From Symbiodinium natans (lineage: Eukaryota; Sar; Dinophyceae; Suessiales; Symbiodiniaceae), in contig CAJNDS010002513.1 in the NCBI GenBank assembly GCA_905221605.1, positions 1 to 64,000 on the forward strand: a stretch of 64,000 bases of DNA. Reading direction: 5' to 3'. Below are positions 59,801 through 64,000 of this stretch, in pieces; within the stretch, counting starts at the first letter, position 1; each line of letters opens with the position of its first letter. The notes beneath the pieces were generated by a model that saw only the letters and a program-made list of their open reading frames with translations, made no database searches and was not told the origin of the DNA. Both the position numbers and the translations under genes were made by a program.

Positions 59801-62800
59801 AACAGCAAACTTGAACTCTGGCAGAAAAAACACGCGTTTTTGATGAACTCCTGGTAGCCTGGAGGCCATCTGAACCCTTATGCGCCCTTTGCAACAACCA
59901 ACAATCCACTGATTGTGGCTCCCTGCGCGAGAGAGCTGCAGTCGATCCCCATGGTGTGCCTTTGGGATCTGGCTGGCAAAGGTAAAAACTCACAAGGCTC
60001 GAGACTCAAGCTATGACTCATGACGCATTGTCACGCTTCTCTGAAGCGTCATGGCTTAGCTTTCGTCCAGCTTTGCATGGAATCCGATGATTCAGCATCG
60101 CGATCCAGAAGCTCTGTAATTAAGGGTGGCGCGCTGGCGTGGCACGTGGAACAGGCAGCCGCGTACCTCCACAGGCAACCGGACAAAGTACAAAACCGGC
60201 TTGAACACTCCCATGTCAGCATGCGCTTCGGTAGCAATGCCGGATCGCATGCGTGACGAAGGCAAGAAAATCCGGTTCTTTTTGCCTGAGCAAGTCTTTG
60301 GCCGGAAGGAAGGGCAGGAGGAGCTTCTCACCTTCGCTCAATGCGTCGGGTCTAACCATACTCTGTGAAGACATATGCCGCATGCCAAACAATTCAATAC
60401 AGTTTTAATTTTCGTGACAAGAATGGCCAAGGCGACGTAGAACCACCTCCCCCCGTTCCCCCCCCCCTTGCAAGAAACTCCGCGTTCAGTTCGGACGAGC
60501 TGGGCATGGCGGCAAGGCAGGGACGTCAGCAACGACAGGCGCACTTCCTCGGGAGATTTCTGGCAGCCATCGAACATGGGCAAAGAATGTGGCCTCGTCC
60601 TTTCGAAATAGAGCTCTGACACACTGAGAGCATCACCTTTGGTGATGTCTTGCGGCTCAGTCGACGACGCTGAGCCATGACGTCCACTTGTCATGATCTT
60701 CGCTGCTAGGGGTTCTCTACTGTTGCCGTTGCTTGGATGTTCAGGCCAAGTTCGTCTGGACATTTTGATTGAAGGTTGCCGTGAGCAATTGCGCCATCCC
60801 TCTTCTCCAGCTTCATGAGTGAAGGCCAAGGGCTACCGCAGAAAGATCCATTGCAGGTATCATGTTCACACAACACCCCCCTCATCGGAATGAGCCAGGA
60901 GGGCAGCGGCCGAGTCGAGAGTCGAGTCCCAATGCTACAAGGAGTCGCAAGCATCCAGCCGAGACTGCTGGTGAGAACAGCGAATAACACTTGATTCATT
61001 TTTTTGCTGCACCCTATTTTGCACATAATCCCTTGTTCTGCTTGGCTCAACCGCCCAGCTCTTTCCTCCTTGGCCGCAGCTCACAATGCCAACACAATGC
61101 GGCAATACGGGCGGCCACATGCTGCCACCGGAGGTACACTGCATTTCTTCCTTGTTGCTTTCTGACCACCGGTGCGATGACAATTAAGCCCATGCTGCCC
61201 ATGAGGTACTGAGGCTGGAACAGCTCAGCTCGCCTGGCTGTCGAAGTCACATGTTTCTTTGCTGTGTTGTTTTTGCCGGCAGCACAGGGAGCTACGTAAC
61301 GTGTGTCGCTGTATTCCCTTTCCCATCATGAAGCTCCTGCCTGCTGCGGGGAATGTCTGGATGCCAGAAATTGACCTCGAATCGGATGATTTGCAACTTT
61401 TTTCGAAACGGAACAGACAGGGAGTGCTTCGGTGAGTGTAGCTCCAATGGCCCCAGCTAGCAGAACGGTTCGCGGCTGGCTTCCTTCATGGATTACCTTC
61501 GCAAAAGATCAAACAAACAGCGGTTGCAACGTGCCACAGTATCAGCGTTCTCCGCCTCGTGTTCGAAGGAGTCATCGAACACGATGCATTTCCCTGTCTC
61601 CCATTCACCTCATCGACTTTCCGTGCCAAGGTTCAACGTCTTGGCCCGGATGAGGCGCCGAAGGCAGTTAACTAGCACGACGGCAAAAGTTCTGGCTTGA
61701 AATTCCCTGAGAAAGATCTTCCCGGTTGCCAACAATCACAGCATTCGCAGCACTGAGAGAAGCGCGAGACTCCCCCGCGCAAGTTATCCTTGGCTGGCCT
61801 AGCCCTGTGTCAGCACGCATAACTTCTAAAAAAATGTGCCGAGATGACCGAGATGACTGGCTGCATCCAAAGCACCTGCAACCCTCTGGAATATCGAGCC
61901 CCAAGTGGCAGGTCAATCGCATGTTCGTAGGCCTCCGACCAGGAGTCTGACCGCCGGGCACACAGTCAACACGCGGATCCAAACATACAGACAAAATGTC
62001 TGACGAATCCTTAAATTGGGTTCTTGCCTAAGTCAACAACACAGGGAACCACGGCGACCTCTCTCTCAACTCAAACAATACCCGACGAGCACCCGGCCCG
62101 CAATGAGGCCGCAAATGCGTACCAGGTTGGAGCCTGGAGAACAAAGACCTGCATGGGCTCTGGTCTTTCATCTGAGCTGCTGAGCATCCACTCTTTTCAA
62201 AGCAGCTTTCTGCAGCTCGCAGGTCGTTGTTGGGTACATTTTGGCTGTGGGGGCACTAGAAGCTCAAATCAGGCAACTTCCCAACAATAACTTGCAAGCG
62301 GTCGCCGGGCACTGGTCCCGGTCAAGTTGGCAAGCAAGCTGGTCAAAGCCTAGCTGCTTGGAAATCTGAACGCCAAAACGGCCAAAAACACTTGAAAACT
62401 TACTGGGCATGTCTGGGCGTGTGCGCCTTTTGCGCTCACTACAAAGCCAAGAACAAAATTCTTGGCCACCTCCACATCTTTGGAAGGCGATCCCAGCATT
62501 GCAGAAAACGGTGTGTGTCTGTGTGTGTGTGTGTGTGTGCGTGTCTGCCTATCCACAGGAGGAAGCCATCCCTGGCTGCTCGCTCATTACTCGGGAACTT
62601 CCTTCTGGCCAGCAAGTGGTACCACTTGCATTCACCTGCCACGGCTCCAGATCAAGAGAATCCTCAAGTGGTGAAATGGGAGAATGCCACATCAAGGATG
62701 CGACAGGATGACGGGAACACACACTTTTTGTGCACGCAGCCCTTCTTGCTGGCAAACCTGTTCTTGCTGTGGTCTGGCGCAACCCGTCAGAGACTGGGCT

Positions 62801-62900
62801 TCACCGAGCTGCTTCGTATGCCGGAACAAGCATGCAACTTCTATAATAGTTGTGGTTGGAACAGACCGTCCAGGCCAAAGCAGCACTAGGACTATCTACA
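56820..62900. other. long stretch with only weak exon candidates
   Basis: Protein-like minus-strand frames occur at about 60400-60700 (FERTRPHSLPMFDGCQKS) and about 61060-61230 (SMGLIVIAPVVRKQQG). A minus-strand frame at 58862-59374 has one hydrophobic helix (IGMTQIILSIVLCMSVSVW). A plus-strand frame ends at 58641. None has a recognised family. A TG microsatellite is at 62511-62541. Confidence 0.35.
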
Positions 62901-62919
62901 TTGAAAGTCAGCCTGCAGC

Positions 62920-63759
62920 TCAATTGCCCTTGCCGCCACCCTTCTGCGGTGGTTTGTAGACACGCCCCTCAGGGCTGGCACGCAGCACCTGCGCAAAGTT
63001 CATGCTGTGCGAGCTGTTGCTGGCGCTGGTGGGCAGAGCACTCGGCCTTGTTGCGCACTCGCACGACTCGGCCATGGATTGCACAGGAGACGCAGTACAA
63101 CATCTTCATGTAGAGCTTCGGCCTTTCTGAAAGCAACAGTGTATACGGCGCATACAAGCTCTGAGGATCTCAGGCTTCGGCAGCATGAAGCTTGAATACC
63201 TCAGTGCGTGGAACGTGGAGATGCACCGAGGAGCCCCACGCCTTGAGGGCCACTTTACGTTTACTTTTCTACATTGCTGTCGAGGAACACGCTCGCCTCT
63301 CGCAAGTCACGCTGCGACGATGCGTCCACCATGTTTCTTACCTCAATCAGCTTTACCATGTTTCACCAAATGCTGCCGGCTTGGCATCAGGCAAACAATG
63401 GCAAACAGAGGTATGCATGCGTAGCCCTGCGCTGACCTGGAAGCGCTTGATGGCCTCACAAGCAAAGGTGTCGGCGGTGGAGCTGCAAGCTTGCTTGAAC
63501 ATCCTGCCGCGTGAGCCTTGTCCTTGGGCACGCAGCGCGCGCAGTTGGAGCAGCGGACAATGGCAGTGTGTCCTCAGCAACGATTCTTGAGGCGAGAGGT
63601 TCCGGAGGATGCGCTGCTGCAGGGAGACGTTAGGATGTTTTATTTGCAACATTCGGGTTCCACATTGTTTTCTGACAACGGCCCGGCTATCCAAAGTAGA
63701 ACAGCAGAGTTTCCACGCCCGTGCTTGGAGCGGCCATTGTTGCGACGCTTGGATGGCAT
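62920..63759 (-). CDS. RPS26: 40S ribosomal protein S26 (eS26), multi-exon
   Basis: Small-subunit protein near the mRNA exit channel. Exons: 63759-63714 ([16 protein letters not shown]); 63572-63517 ([14 protein letters not shown], first zinc cysteine pair); 63454-63437, an 18-nt exon (AIKRFQ); 63341-63282 ([16 protein letters not shown]); up to 63160 and on to 63047 ([20 protein letters not shown], second cysteine pair); 62967-62920 ([15 protein letters not shown]-stop). Donors: GA, GC, GT, probably GA, then GC; acceptors AG then G. In the fifth exon either nine extra residues precede PKLYMK, or the 27 bases 63149-63123 are removed. The C-terminal tail is short and glycine/lysine-rich. The ATG has a spliced-leader relict upstream. 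All conserved cysteines are present, so it should be functional. Confidence 0.93.
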
Positions 63760-63813
63760 CTTGTGTGATCCCTTTCAGCTGTTCCGGGCGCTGACAAGAA
63801 GGACTACTGTTTT

Positions 63814-63835
63814 CCTGAGCCAAGATGGCGTTCGG
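63814..63835 (-). other. degenerate dinoflagellate spliced-leader relict 5' of RPS26
   Basis: The minus strand reads GCCATCTTGGCTCAGG, matching 14 of 16 of the leader core GCCATTTTGGCTCAAG. A CCG precedes it, as in the leader, with one inserted base. It lies 55 bases 5' of the RPS26 ATG, with AG acceptors (for example before GGATCACAC) in between. Confidence 0.65.
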
Positions 63836-64000
63836 GAAGATGCAGTCGTGTAACTTTTTGCGGGCCTTCATCACACTGTAGCGGAGTCATGACTGGTAGT
63901 CACTGGTAGTCTCGACTCCCCAAAGACCCCTTGCAGTTGCCGCCTGCAGGGCCTGCAGGGATCATGTGGCGATGCTCCTGTGCAAGTTGACTGCCACCCA

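Noticed and set aside
60110-60210. plus-strand AAYLHRQPDKV as a kinase catalytic-loop exon
   Set aside because: No HRD/DFG exon follows on that strand, and all other genes run on the minus strand.

Overview
This is a nuclear genome window that looks like a dinoflagellate, most plausibly a Symbiodiniaceae-type alga. Evidence, all read by eye: (1) genes are split into many short exons, and protein-family continuity fixes about two dozen splice junctions whose donors are GC (about 12), GT (about 7) and GA (4-5), with acceptors almost always AG followed by G; (2) two degenerate copies of the dinoflagellate spliced-leader 3' part lie on the minus strand near gene starts; (3) there is an interstitial CCCTAAA telomere-type tract; (4) long poly-C runs, microsatellites and long gene-poor stretches are frequent. 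Every gene I can identify is on the minus strand, consistent with unidirectional dinoflagellate gene arrays.

Layout. 0-0.9 kb is AT-rich with no gene seen. 0.9-7.9 kb has only weak exon candidates and a cluster of CTAGCG words. 7.9-11 kb carries a Tousled-like protein kinase (TLK), reconstructed exon by exon. 11-16 kb has anonymous minus-strand exon candidates. 16.7-17.6 kb is a complete intronless CmcJ/NvfI-type oxidoreductase gene. 20-22.9 kb has an anonymous multi-exon gene. 24.6-34.1 kb is a young, complete LTR retrotransposon: 791-bp LTRs differing at one base, TG...CA ends and 5-bp target duplication CAAGA. It lies in minus orientation, with a copia-like Gag, no recognisable pol, and an extraordinary enrichment of the hexamer TATCCC (GGGATA on its sense strand). 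36.2-39.9 kb is a prolyl-4-hydroxylase-type 2-oxoglutarate dioxygenase gene. 42.4-44.7 kb is a TKL-like protein kinase. 46-62 kb holds several anonymous minus-strand genes or exons, one preceded by a spliced-leader relict. 62.9-63.8 kb is ribosomal protein S26 (RPS26), also preceded by a leader relict.

The genes do not form an obvious pathway: two signalling kinases, two different non-heme-iron-type oxygenases, a ribosomal protein and unknowns. What unites them is architecture: one direction, small exons, relaxed splice donors. The most unusual object is the retrotransposon. Its reading frames are separated by an in-frame TGA and then by a CCC-TGA junction with a +1 overlap. Its primer-binding region reads like the 5' half of a lysine tRNA. 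Its TATCCC enrichment covers LTRs, coding and non-coding parts alike.
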